This document shows positions 7,577-16,700 of a stretch of DNA of 64,000 nt, piece by piece. The notes under the pieces are model-generated. The model had not been told where the DNA came from. It saw nothing but the letters and a program-made list of their open reading frames with translations, and searched no databases. Position 1 is the first letter of the stretch. Each line of letters starts with the position of its first letter. The stretch covers positions 18,493 through 82,492 of the forward strand of contig CAWKIF010000162.1 in NCBI GenBank assembly GCA_963849485.1, in the 5' to 3' direction. The position numbers and the translations under genes are program-made. Origin of the DNA: CAVTWJ01 sp963849485. GTDB taxonomy: Bacteria > Oederibacteriota > Muellerivitia > Muellerivitales > Muellerivitaceae.

Positions 7577-8716
7577 TCACCGAGTGGGCTTGGAAAAAGC
7601 TTCTTCGATTTCAGTTAATCCGCTGTAGAGTTTCTCGCGGCATAAATCTTCCAGAACTTTTCGGTCTCCCGAGAGGTGAAAGGTTTGGTGCCGGTGGGTG
7701 AGGGTTTCCCCCGGGTTTAAGGCCGCGGCGGGAGAGGAAGTTTCCAGCTCAAAATAGGGGCCGTCCGGTTTTCGCCCCGGTTTGGCGGGGCCGTCGTTAT
7801 AACTGTTTACCACGTCCCCGCCATAAGGCTCTTTTTGAATTTCCCACATGGAGTTGACGTACATCCCCGGCCGGTCTGGAAGGTTATAGTGGACCAAGGT
7901 AAGGGTTTCACGCCCGGCATCCCAAGAACCCAGCCAGGGTTGGGCCCGGCGGGGGGAAACACCGATCTTGGACCTGAACTGGCCGTCCCCCTTAAAGAAA
8001 ACCGCCCTTTCTCCCACCCGGAGCCCGTCCCCGTCCAGCTTGCCGAAATAACTGTCATTCACCTTAGGGCCAAGAGATTCTTCCGGCCCTTTTTGATAGG
8101 GCAGGACGATGACGGCCCGGGGGGATGGCTGAAAAATCCCCAGGATCCAGATGGATAAAAGCCCTTTGGACTCGGTCCAGGGATTATTTCCCCGGTTCGT
8201 CAAGGTGTTCACCGATTCGAAAGCCACCCATTGGAGACTTTTATTCTTTAGACCTGTTTCTTCCCCGGAAAGAAGGCGGATATCCCTCTTCACTTCCAGA
8301 TCGAATTCAAAACCCGAATAGTTTCTGAGATGGGCCCGCTTGGACATTAGAATATTGGATCGGTCGCTGCCTACTAAGTCAAAACTTTCACGGTCAAAGG
8401 AAGCGGGAACATAGGCGTTTTCTACATCAAAGGAAGCTCCGGGGGCAAAAAAAAGTCCGTATTGGCCCCCTTCCGGCCCCAGCCAGAATCGATCCTCCCC
8501 GCCATAAGCGTTGAACTGGGGGTGAATTTTTCGGGAGGCAATCTTTTCGCGGTTGACCCATCCATGACTGAATCCCTCGGGGCCTCCATAGGCGCTGGTC
8601 AGGACCCGCCCTTGGAGTAAAGGAGCGACAGCCACCTGACGGCCTTCATCGTCCGACAAAAGAAGGATATTCGTATGGGTCTTTACCGCGTCGATATCAT
8701 CCTGGAACGAAGGCAT
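7577..8716 (-). CDS. Conserved protein of unknown function (DUF6786-like)
   Basis: 379 residues without a signal peptide or membrane segment, rich in aromatic residues and beta-strand-like stretches. Conserved-looking blocks are AYGGPEGFSHGW, AYGGEDRFWLGPEGGQYGLFF, ESVNTLTN, GLLSIWILGIFQPSP and LGSWDAGRETLTLVHYN. The pattern recalls the DUF6786 family of uncharacterised bacterial proteins, some of which look like sugar-mutarotase or galactose-mutarotase-like beta proteins; I give this from memory with moderate confidence. No catalytic role can be assigned. It is a single gene, with hairpins downstream. Confidence 0.6.
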   Translation of the reverse strand: MPSFQDDIDAVKTHTNILLLSDDEGRQVAVAPLLQGRVLTSAYGGPEGFSHGWVNREKIASRKIHPQFNAYGGEDRFWLGPEGGQYGLFFAPGASFDVENAYVPASFDRESFDLVGSDRSNILMSKRAHLRNYSGFEFDLEVKRDIRLLSGEETGLKNKSLQWVAFESVNTLTNRGNNPWTESKGLLSIWILGIFQPSPRAVIVLPYQKGPEESLGPKVNDSYFGKLDGDGLRVGERAVFFKGDGQFRSKIGVSPRRAQPWLGSWDAGRETLTLVHYNLPDRPGMYVNSMWEIQKEPYGGDVVNSYNDGPAKPGRKPDGPYFELETSSPAAALNPGETLTHRHQTFHLSGDRKVLEDLCREKLYSGLTEIEEAFSKPTR

Positions 8717-8777
8717 CGCGAATCCTTGGTAATGAAATAGAAAATTTTAATTTTAAGGGAGCCAACCAACCCTGCAA

Positions 8778-8809
8778 ATAAAAAAGCCCCAGGATTAAAC
8801 CCAGGGCTT
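8778..8809 (-). terminator. Rho-independent terminator of the htrA operon
   Basis: On the minus strand AAGCCCTGGG, loop, then CCTGGGGCTT is followed by a T run (TTTTTTATTT). It lies about 25 bp after the htrA stop. Confidence 0.9.
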
Positions 8810-8834
8810 CAAAGAAATTGGGAACCGAAATGAA

Positions 8835-10358
8835 TTACTCATCCCCCGTCTGGAGGAAAGAATAGAGGGTCACGCCATCCCGCCAAACAAAGAGGCGAAC
8901 CCCGCTTTTAAGATCGCTCTTTTTTAGGACCACCGTAAGCTGATTGGCGGACACGATATCCGTATTGCCAACCTTGCGGATAATGTCCCCCGGTTGGAGG
9001 CCCGCCTGGGCCGCCGGGCTTTGCTGATCCACCTGGGTGACGACCGGCCCCCGGGGGGCGTTGGGGGGCAGCTGGCTCTTGAGATCCGCTGTTTGATCCT
9101 GGTAAGTCAGACCTAAATTGTCATTTTCACCCTGGCCGGAGAGGTTACTCCCTTCGTTCCCTTCTTCTTTATCAGCCTTGTTCAGGAAAGTTTCATCCAG
9201 TTTTTGCAGGGTGACCGGCAGGGTTGATTCGGTCCCACCCCGGAGAATCGTCATCTGAACCGTCTGTCCCGGCTGGAAGGTGTAAAGTTTGGCCACTAGG
9301 TCGGCGGAATTGTGCACTTTGACGCCTTCCAATGCGGTCACGATGTCGCCCGGTTTCAACCCCGCCTTTTCGGCGGCGCTGCCGGGGTTGATGTTGGAGA
9401 TCAGGGCCCCTTCGGGGGAAGTTAGCCCAAAACTCTTGGCCATTTTGGGGTCGAGGGATTGGACGACGGCCCCTAAACCCGCCCGGATAATCTTGCCGTT
9501 ATTGGCCAGGTCTTCCGCCGCCTTTCGGGCGATGTTGACGGGAATGGCAAAACCAATGCCTACCGACCCTCCGGTTTGGCTGTAGATCGCGCTGTTGATG
9601 CCGACCACTTGCCCCTGGATATTGCAGAGCGGGCCGCCCGAGTTGCCCGGGTTGATGGAAGCGTCGGTTTGGATATAGCTCTGGTAGCCTTGATCCTGGC
9701 TGATCTCGACACTGCGGCCCTTTGCTGAAATAACCCCCGTGGTGACCGTATGGTCCAAGGCGAAAGGATTTCCCACCGCGATGGCCCATTCCCCCACTTG
9801 CAGAGCGTCCGAATCCCCCAGTACCAGATGGGGAAAATTCTTTCCCTCGATCTTGATGATCCCGATATCCACCTTGTCGTCTTTACCGATAATTTTTCCC
9901 GGGTAGGTGGTTCCATCCTCCATGGTGACGGTGACCTTCTCGGCCTTTCCAATCACATGGGCATTGGTGAGGATATAGCCGTCGGAGGTGATGAGAAAAC
10001 CGGAACCCAGGCTGCGCTGTTTTTGCTTAAAAACGCGCTGGGGACTTCTTTGCCCGTGGGGGCCGTAAAACCAGAAATTGAAGAAGTCGTCCATGCCGCC
10101 AAAATTGTCGAAGCCCCTTATATTCTCCGTCCATTCGGAGCTAATGTTGACAACCCCGGGGCTGACCGCGGCCGCCACGTCGATAAAGGCTTTTTGCAAG
10201 GCCAAGGCCGCGCTGTTGGCGGAAAGGGTGACCGGAGGGGGCTCTTGACCCAAATGAAGCTCGGCGGCTGTGGCGAGGGAAGGAAGAAAGGGTGTGCCCA
10301 GAAAAGCAAGAATGGCAAAAACTGAAATCGGCCTGGCCAACTTAAGGAGCTTGGTCAT
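8835..10358 (-). CDS. htrA: HtrA/DegP-type periplasmic serine protease (Do family)
   Basis: From the ATG at 10358 (SD GGAGGAAACC) the protein has ~507 residues. A signal peptide covers the first ~32 residues, ending near SLATAAE. The protease domain shows the catalytic triad: His in ILTNAHVIG, Asp in KVDIGIIKI and Ser in NPGNSGGPL. Two PDZ domains follow, around GALISNINPGSAAEKAGLKPGD and VTQVDQQSPAAQAGLQPGD. Such proteins degrade or refold misfolded envelope proteins. The start lies 17 nt inside the end of hspR, so it is translationally coupled to that repressor and is the last gene of the sigma-hspR-htrA operon. Expression is likely heat- or stress-controlled through the operator at 11,640-11,656. 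Confidence 0.95.
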   Translation of the reverse strand: MTKLLKLARPISVFAILAFLGTPFLPSLATAAELHLGQEPPPVTLSANSAALALQKAFIDVAAAVSPGVVNISSEWTENIRGFDNFGGMDDFFNFWFYGPHGQRSPQRVFKQKQRSLGSGFLITSDGYILTNAHVIGKAEKVTVTMEDGTTYPGKIIGKDDKVDIGIIKIEGKNFPHLVLGDSDALQVGEWAIAVGNPFALDHTVTTGVISAKGRSVEISQDQGYQSYIQTDASINPGNSGGPLCNIQGQVVGINSAIYSQTGGSVGIGFAIPVNIARKAAEDLANNGKIIRAGLGAVVQSLDPKMAKSFGLTSPEGALISNINPGSAAEKAGLKPGDIVTALEGVKVHNSADLVAKLYTFQPGQTVQMTILRGGTESTLPVTLQKLDETFLNKADKEEGNEGSNLSGQGENDNLGLTYQDQTADLKSQLPPNAPRGPVVTQVDQQSPAAQAGLQPGDIIRKVGNTDIVSANQLTVVLKKSDLKSGVRLFVWRDGVTLYSFLQTGDE

Positions 10359-10695
10359 GATGGGTTTCCTCCGGTGCGGCAAAGGGTACGGCTCCCCCCA
10401 AAGCCTGGGGAAAGATCCGCTTGGACTTCAACATCTCATTAATTTCGGGATGCTGGGTCGACAGTGTGATGACGATCTGCACGCCCGAAAGATTGACTCC
10501 GCAGGTTTTGACGAGGTAGACGATGCATTCGAGCCGCTCCACGTCTTCCTGGGAATAAAGCCTGGTTTTCTTGAGGGTCCGGCAGGGGCAAATGAGCCCC
10601 ATACGCTCGTACTGCCGGATGGTCTGCTCATGGAGATTTAAAAGCTGGGCCACCACGCTGATGGTGTAGATCGGATGTTCCCGGGAAACTTCCAT
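10342..10695 (-). CDS. hspR: HspR-like MerR-family heat-shock repressor
   Basis: 117 residues. The N-terminal winged helix-turn-helix reads YTISVVAQLLNLHEQTIRQYERMGLI and continues TRLYSQEDVERLECIVYLVKTCGVNLSGVQIVI, the HspR form of a MerR domain ('NL.GV..I' instead of a metal-binding loop). The C-terminal ~35 residues are family-variable. HspR proteins repress chaperone and protease genes by binding HAIR palindromes, usually with DnaK as a co-repressor. It lies 15 bp after the sigma factor gene and overlaps htrA. A HAIR-like palindrome sits in the promoter of the operon, so autoregulation is the natural inference. Confidence 0.85.
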   Translation of the reverse strand: MEVSREHPIYTISVVAQLLNLHEQTIRQYERMGLICPCRTLKKTRLYSQEDVERLECIVYLVKTCGVNLSGVQIVITLSTQHPEINEMLKSKRIFPQALGGAVPFAAPEETHHDQAP

Positions 10696-10710
10696 TGGGT
10701 CGGCCCCGCC

Positions 10711-11562
10711 TTAGCTGAAATAATCTCGAAGTTGTTCAACGTCTTTGGAGCCCCGGATCTTGCGCATGGCGCGTTCCTCGATCTGGCGCACCCTTTCTTT
10801 CGAAATGCCCAGGCGCTGGCCGATTTCGTCCAGGGTCTTCGCGCCCGTTCCATCCAAACCGTAACGCCAGGTCAGGATCTGGCCGTCGCGTTCGTCCAGC
10901 TCTTTCAAGGCGCCCGTCACCTTGTTCGAGAGGTCCTGGCTCATCAATTCTTTCTCGAAAGATTCCAGGCTTCTGGGATCTTTCAGAAATTCGATGAGCG
11001 GGGTTTCACCTTCCCCGACATGGGTGGTATCCAGGCTCAGGTAGCCGTGTGAGAATTTCTGAACTTCATCCCACGTTTCCCTTGAAATATCAGCCTTTTT
11101 CATCACTTCGCCGTCGCTGAGGGCTTCGCCCTTTTTCTCAGTGAGCGCGGCCACCTGTTTCGATATTTTACGCATTTTTTTTGACTGGCTTTGGGGAATT
11201 CGGACCATATCGCCCTTATCCATGATGGCGGCCAATATGGACTGGCGGATCCACCATACGGCGTAAGAAACAAACCTCACTCCCCTCTCGGGGTCGAAGG
11301 TCTTGGCGGCCTTGATCAACCCCAGGTTGCCCTCATTAATGAGGTCGAGGAAGCTCAAGCCCCGGTTCCGGAAACCCTTGGCCACGGATACGACAAATCG
11401 CAGGTTAGCCTCGATCATCAGGTTCATGGCGGTTGCATCCCCTTGTCGGGCGAGCCGGGCGGTTTCTTTTTCCTCTTCGGGGGTTAAAAGGGGTACCCGG
11501 GCAATTTCCCGCAGGTAGGTTCCCAACGACTTTTCTTCTGTAGTGAAGGGCATCTTTTCCAT
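10711..11562 (-). CDS. RNA polymerase sigma-70 family factor (group 2-like)
   Basis: 283 residues containing regions 1.2 to 4.2 but no long region 1.1. Region 1.2: LGTYLREIARVPLLTPEEE. Region 2: FVVSVAKGFRNRGLSFLDLINEGNLGL and FVSYAVWWIRQSI. Region 4.2: LDEIGQRLGISKERVRQIEERAMRKIRG. This is the layout of RpoS/SigB-type non-essential sigma factors or a compact primary-like sigma. ATG start with GGAGGAATT upstream. It is the first gene of a three-gene operon with hspR and htrA, which suggests a stress role. An orthologue of RpoH is possible but region-4 details do not decide it. Confidence 0.88.
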   Translation of the reverse strand: MEKMPFTTEEKSLGTYLREIARVPLLTPEEEKETARLARQGDATAMNLMIEANLRFVVSVAKGFRNRGLSFLDLINEGNLGLIKAAKTFDPERGVRFVSYAVWWIRQSILAAIMDKGDMVRIPQSQSKKMRKISKQVAALTEKKGEALSDGEVMKKADISRETWDEVQKFSHGYLSLDTTHVGEGETPLIEFLKDPRSLESFEKELMSQDLSNKVTGALKELDERDGQILTWRYGLDGTGAKTLDEIGQRLGISKERVRQIEERAMRKIRGSKDVEQLRDYFS

Positions 11563-11633
11563 GGCAATTCCTCCTCATACAACATATAAAAACTATTAAA
11601 TCGTATTCAGTAAATCGATCTAATGATTAATAG

Positions 11634-11662
11634 AATATATGAGTCGTATTGACTCATGTCAA
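11634..11662 (-). promoter_or_regulatory. Sigma-70-type promoter with HAIR-like HspR operator as its spacer
   Basis: Read on the minus strand: -35 TTGACA (11657-11662), a 17-bp spacer (11640-11656), and -10 TATATT (11634-11639). The spacer is a perfect palindrome TGAGTC-N5-GACTCA. Its core TGAGT-N7-ACTCA equals the centre of the known HspR operator (HAIR, CTTGAGT-N7-ACTCAAG). A bound repressor would cover the space between the two boxes. The start point would be near 11,627, leaving a leader of about 65 nt to the sigma factor ATG. Confidence 0.8.
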
Positions 11663-11820
11663 TCATAAAACTCAAAGTGGTGCTATTGATGCAAAAATAG
11701 GCCATTTTAAAAGAATTTAATGGCACCCTCATTTCAATTCGGGTTCCTTATTTTCTTTTGTCGGAATCAAGATGGAGTACCTTAATGCGGTTGTCACCGA
11801 AGAGGATGGAGTGAAGTAAT

Positions 11821-12546
11821 TTGAACACTTTTTTTCTTACCTTATCGCTCTCCTTGTTCGACAGCCTGTCGACCACACTACAGATCATCATTTTCGTTCT
11901 TCTACTTACAACCACCCAGCCTCTTCGAAACGCCTGGGGATATCTGGCAGGCTTAACTGGGACCTATATAGCTTGTGGGATCGCGGGGTACCTGGCGCTG
12001 GACGAGTTACGGATGCTCTTGAGCCGTTTATTCCCCATGAAGCCTATTCCCAACCCGGTTTATTACCAATCGGAATTTTTGACAGGCGTCTTCATGGCCG
12101 CGATAGGGCTCTGGTTCTTTTATAAAAAAAAGCGCAGGCCCCATGGGAGGTTGGTCACTTGGATCATCTCTAAACTGAAGAATATGAATATAGGGTTCGC
12201 CTTTGGGATCGGAACTTTCATATCCCTCACTTCATTCCCCGGCTCGATTCCCTACCTGGTGGCCCTGGGCAAGTACTCCTCCCTTCAACTCAATTTTCCC
12301 GAAACGGCCGGATGGATCCTCTTTTATAACCTAGGCTATGCCCTGCCGATGATCCTGATCTTGGCCGCTTACCTGATGGCCCGGAGGAAAATCGATTTCG
12401 ACCACGATGCCCTGCATGGGCACGCGAACCAGCTGAACCGGCACTTGACGGCCTGGACCATGGTCGGTTTCGGGCTTTTATTTATGGTGGATGCGGGATG
12501 CTACTTTACCCTGGGACAAGCATTGATTAAGGGAAGGTATTTTTAA
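11821..12546 (+). CDS. GAP-family (LysE superfamily) membrane protein
   Basis: 241 residues with about six membrane helices. It fits the GAP family (named after peptidoglycolipid-addressing proteins of mycobacteria): FDSLSTTLQIIIFVLLLTTTQPLRNAWGYLAGLTGTY in the first third, then GIGTFISLTSFPGSIPYLVAL. The family belongs to the LysE/RhtB/CadD-type transporter superfamily and probably moves small molecules or lipids; the substrate is unknown. The start is a TTG with GGAG nine bases upstream. Monocistronic, divergent from the sigma-hspR-htrA operon. Confidence 0.65.
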   Translation: MNTFFLTLSLSLFDSLSTTLQIIIFVLLLTTTQPLRNAWGYLAGLTGTYIACGIAGYLALDELRMLLSRLFPMKPIPNPVYYQSEFLTGVFMAAIGLWFFYKKKRRPHGRLVTWIISKLKNMNIGFAFGIGTFISLTSFPGSIPYLVALGKYSSLQLNFPETAGWILFYNLGYALPMILILAAYLMARRKIDFDHDALHGHANQLNRHLTAWTMVGFGLLFMVDAGCYFTLGQALIKGRYF

Positions 12547-12609
12547 GACCGAACCATTGCTCTTCATTATTAGAAATGCTGGTTAAGATTATTGAACCTT
12601 TGGAGAAAA

Positions 12610-13659
12610 TTAGCTGTGTTTTTCCTTCTTTTGTGTTTTCAAAAATTGGCGCATGGTATCCAGGTAAAGGGCGGTGGAAACCGCCATGGGCAAGATAAAA
12701 AACGCGAACCGGAAGAGCAAAGCCGCTACTACGGTTTGGTTAACATCCACCCCGAGAAGACTAAAGACAAAAGCCAGGGCCGACTCGCTGACTCCTAGAC
12801 CACCCGGGATCGGGTTGATGGTGGAGGTTAAAAAGAAAACGGTGAAGCCGACCATTAAAAGTCCAAGGGGAAGCTCGACCCCCACGGCTACAAAGCAAAA
12901 ATACAGCGTCAGAGCCGTAAAACACCAATCCATGCAAACCCAAAAAAGCACCACAAATAACTGAATCCAGCCCTTGTGGAATAAGCGAATAGTGACATCG
13001 AGATCCTTCCGGATTTCCGCCAACCTCTTGATTGATGTCTTTCTTCTTAAAAAAAAATGTCCCAGCCAGTTGCCTGTCTTGACCGATACCTTGAAAAACC
13101 ACCTGCGGAAATTGTTGTGCAGAAAAATCAACAGCATTAAAGTCACCAGGGAGATCAGGGCAACCATGAAACCCAAAACCAACCCTTCCCTGGTACCCCC
13201 AACGAATTCGGGATGTTCCCGCAAAAAGATAAGCCCCCCGAAGCTAACCCCCGCCAAAACCAGGTTGAAGATCATGTTTTGGGCGAAAGACAGGGGGATT
13301 GTTACGGAATAAGGCACCTTGTGTTGTTTTAAAAGGAAAGAACGGATGGCCACCCCCGCCCATCCCCCGGAGGAAACGATGTAATTGATGGTCGCGGATA
13401 TGAACATGATAGGAAAAAACTGAACAAAGGGAATTTTGTGAGGCGTCAGTTCAAACAAACCATTAAAAGAGAGGGTAAAGGCCAGATAGGCGATAGCCGT
13501 GCAAATGAGGGCGAATACCAAGTATTCGATTCGAAGGTGGTGAAAAGTTTGGGCCAACTTGGGAAGATCGCTTTTGGCCGCCGTAAAAAGCGCCAGAATC
13601 ATGATTCCAACTACGAAAAGAGAAACCACCCAAATGACTTTCTTGTTGTTCTCGGCCAA
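12610..13659 (-). CDS. YbhN/LPG-synthase-TM-type integral membrane protein (flippase-like)
   Basis: 349 residues with about eight membrane helices and the motifs SSGGWAGVAIRSFLLK, FAQNMIFNLVLAG, NPIPGGLGVSESAL and ALLFRFAFF. These belong to the UPF0104 / 'lysylphosphatidylglycerol synthase transmembrane region' family, which acts as a lipid flippase-like domain in MprF and in stand-alone proteins next to glycosyltransferases. The lipid moved here is unknown. It is convergent with the GAP-family gene and lies just beyond the terminator of the recF-gyr operon. Confidence 0.85.
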   Translation of the reverse strand: MAENNKKVIWVVSLFVVGIMILALFTAAKSDLPKLAQTFHHLRIEYLVFALICTAIAYLAFTLSFNGLFELTPHKIPFVQFFPIMFISATINYIVSSGGWAGVAIRSFLLKQHKVPYSVTIPLSFAQNMIFNLVLAGVSFGGLIFLREHPEFVGGTREGLVLGFMVALISLVTLMLLIFLHNNFRRWFFKVSVKTGNWLGHFFLRRKTSIKRLAEIRKDLDVTIRLFHKGWIQLFVVLFWVCMDWCFTALTLYFCFVAVGVELPLGLLMVGFTVFFLTSTINPIPGGLGVSESALAFVFSLLGVDVNQTVVAALLFRFAFFILPMAVSTALYLDTMRQFLKTQKKEKHS

Positions 13660-13704
13660 TCCATACTCCTGAATTAATTCAAAAGTAAAAATCTAATTCG
13701 TGTT

Positions 13705-13735
13705 AAATAAAAAAGCCCTGAAGAACCCAGGGCTT
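13705..13735 (-). terminator. Rho-independent terminator of the recF-dciA-gyrB-gyrA-kinase operon
   Basis: On the minus strand AAGCCCTGGG, loop TTCTT, CAGGGCTT, then a T run. It lies about 30 bp after the stop of the kinase-like gene. The stem sequence is nearly the same as that of the htrA terminator. Confidence 0.9.
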
Positions 13736-13762
13736 AATAGTTGGAAAATTTTTTCTCAAATG

Positions 13763-16700
13763 CTACTCGATCAGTTCCCCGTCGTTTTCCTTGATCGGTT
13801 CCTTTCCGATGGGGCTACTCGCGTTCAAACCCCCGGGGGGAACGCCTGGCGCGGGAGCGGAAGGTTTCAACGGCGCTGGGGGCGCCGAGGGCTTAGGGAC
13901 GGCCTCGTCGGTCTTGACCGTGTCCAAATTATCCAAATCAAATAGCCCTCCGGGAGGGGAGGTAGGCTTCAGGGAAGTGGGAACCACCTTGGGACCCCCT
14001 GGAGGCGGAAGAGGGTTCGGCGAAGGTGGAACAGGAGCGGAAGGGATTTTCGGCATCCCCAAGGGTGGGACAGCCGGAGTGGGTGGAACTTTGGGAGGAA
14101 CCACCGGTCCACCTAAAGGAGGCGCGGGAGGGCGGAGGGGCATACCGGTGGCAGGGGGAACAGTCGGTGGCTGCGGTGCCGCGGGCGCTCCGGGAGCGGA
14201 AGGAACAGAGGGCGGAGGCGTAGCTGGCTTTGCGCCCAATAGAGAATCCAGGGTGCCCGGCTTTAGAGGCGACAAGGGTTTCGGCGGAACCAGGGGAGCT
14301 GGAGCGGACGGGGCCCCTGGAACTTTGGCTGGCTCAGCAGGCGCTTTTTTATCCAGGAGTGCATCCAACAGGCCCGGAACGGGAATGGGGCCTTTGGGAG
14401 GCATCGGTGGTACGCGAAGTGGAGCGGACGGTTTCAATCCCAAGGGAGGTGCGCCAGGTGCCGGAACGGAAGGTTTAGGGCCAACCGGAGGAGCGCTAGT
14501 CGGTGGGGCGGGTGGAGCCCCGGAAGGCATGGAAACGGTGCTCGGCGTCCCTTTTTGAGGAACTGCCGTGACTGGTGGAACCTTCCCGGCAATGAGGGCA
14601 TCTAAGACCCCTGATCCGGTAGCGCCCAATTTTGGCGCCGAGGCGGGTGGTTTCATGGTCCCGAGGGGAAAGGAGGCCGTTGTTGAAGGAACGGGTTTTA
14701 CGGCACCCAAGGCCGGTGCTTTCAAGGGTGAAGGAGAAGTATTGGCCGGGGGGGCAGAAAGAGCCGCCGCCGCGGCAGCTACCTCGCTGGGTTTTCGGTA
14801 TTTCACTGGGAAGGTCAGAATCAAACGGGTCCCGGGATCGCTTTTTTCAGCCACGGCTCCCCCGCCATGCCCCGCCAGGATGGTTTTGACTAGGGCGAAT
14901 TTCAAGCCCGTTCCCGCCAATTGGGGAGAGGCGGTGTGTTTCGGGTCGTAGAACTCATCAAACATGTGGGCCAGGCTTTCCGTCTTGACGTTCAGGCCCG
15001 GGTCCTCCACCGTGACCTTCACGTTCTCCCCGAACGCTTCCACGGTGATGGGGATAGTAACCCCCCGGGGAGCGTCCTTAATGATCTGAAGGTAGAGAAT
15101 ATTCCAAAGCTGGTTGAAACGGCGGCGGATGATGGGGACCTTGGGCAAATTGGGTTTTGGCTCCACCCGCAGTTTGATGGTCTTCACCTCGGCCTGGGCC
15201 TGGAAGTTGAAGGCCAATCCCTCGATCTCCGACCCCAAGTTGACCTCTTCCCGTTTGGCGTCCTCGGATTCGATTTCCACCTGATAGATGTCCAAAAGAT
15301 CGTTGATAAATTTTTCGAGTCGGGCGGACCGATTGATGACCATCCCCAGGAATTCCTGCTGCTTTTCGCTGATACCGCCCTGAACCGTTCCCAGGGCCGA
15401 GGAGACATAGCCCTTGATGATGCCTAGAGTGGTCTTGAGCTCGTCAGCCATCGTACGAATGGCCGCGGCCCGGACCGAGGAAACTTGGATGGCGGAAGCG
15501 GCGGAAACCGCGCTCAAAAGCTTGGCTTCCATTTCTTTTAACTTGGTTTCTGTTTCTTGGACCTTGGCCAGGGCGTCCGCCTGTGCCTTTTCGGCAACCG
15601 TGATCTGCCCTTTGAGTTGGGCATTCTCGGATTTTGACTGTTCGGTTTGATTGCGCAAACCCTCGGCCATGGCCTTCAGGGCATCGAGTTCCTTGAGCTT
15701 GTCGTTCAAGACTTGGGACTTCTCCCCAAGCTCGTTCTTGGCGCTTTGGGTCAATTGCTGGGCCGCGGAAACCTGGGCCGCCGCTTCCTTCGCCTTTTCT
15801 TCCATTTGAGTGCGGTATTGGCGGAGAGTATCCTCTTTTTCCTGTTGATTTTCCTGCCTCTCTTTTTCCAGGTTCTGCATCAGCATGGCGGCGGCCTGCA
15901 CCATTTGGCCCACCTCGTCCGTGCCGAAGGCCTTAAGAATCTCAGGGGTAATGGGAACCTGGTTCTGAGCCGCGTTCAAAACCACCGCGCTGGCCCTGCG
16001 TAAAGGCGCGAGGATTGAGTTCAAGTAAAGCGACCCTAAAAGCAAAACCCAGGCGATAAGAATGAGAACCCCTAAACCGAAGGGGTTGTAAAAACATTTC
16101 AGAAAAAATTCGGCGTTAAGCGTAGGTTTAGGAGTTGCCTTCGGGGCGGGGGCGGAGGGAACAATGGTGCTGTAGGGAACCTGGTTCACCACGCCTAGCT
16201 TGGCAAATCCCAATGGAGCGTAAACCATGACGCTCACGCCGGGGTTGAGGGAGGAACTGGCCTGTTGGTTGGCCAAGTCGGTAGTGACCTTGGTCATCCA
16301 GGCTTCATTATTGGGGTTGAAGGACTCCGTCAGCTTGGCGGGATTGGAATGGTAAAAATACCTTCCCGAATTGGCATCCAATATAAAATAAACCCCGCTC
16401 TTGGTGTCCCGGGGGTCGGGTGGGGTGAAAATATAACCCAGGTTGAACACCGCGATAACGATAGACTTGTCGGCGGAGGGCTGGGCGAAAAGGAAGGCGG
16501 GATAACCCAGGCGTTGGGTATAAAACTGGTAGGTCTTTCCTGGGTTTGACTGCAGCCTTTCCTGAATGGTCTTAAACTCGTCGGAAGCGGCATATTGCTG
16601 GGGGTCCGCCAAAATCGGCGCGGCCGGAACATTCTTGAGGATCTTCCCGTCAGGGGAAACCACTATCAGGCCCTGAACCCCGGGGTGGGAGGACTTGAAG

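Noticed and set aside
13791..14558. Long plus-strand Gly-rich ORF opposite the proline-rich tail
   Set aside because: It is the mirror of a Pro/Ala-rich coding region; low-complexity shadow without start signals.
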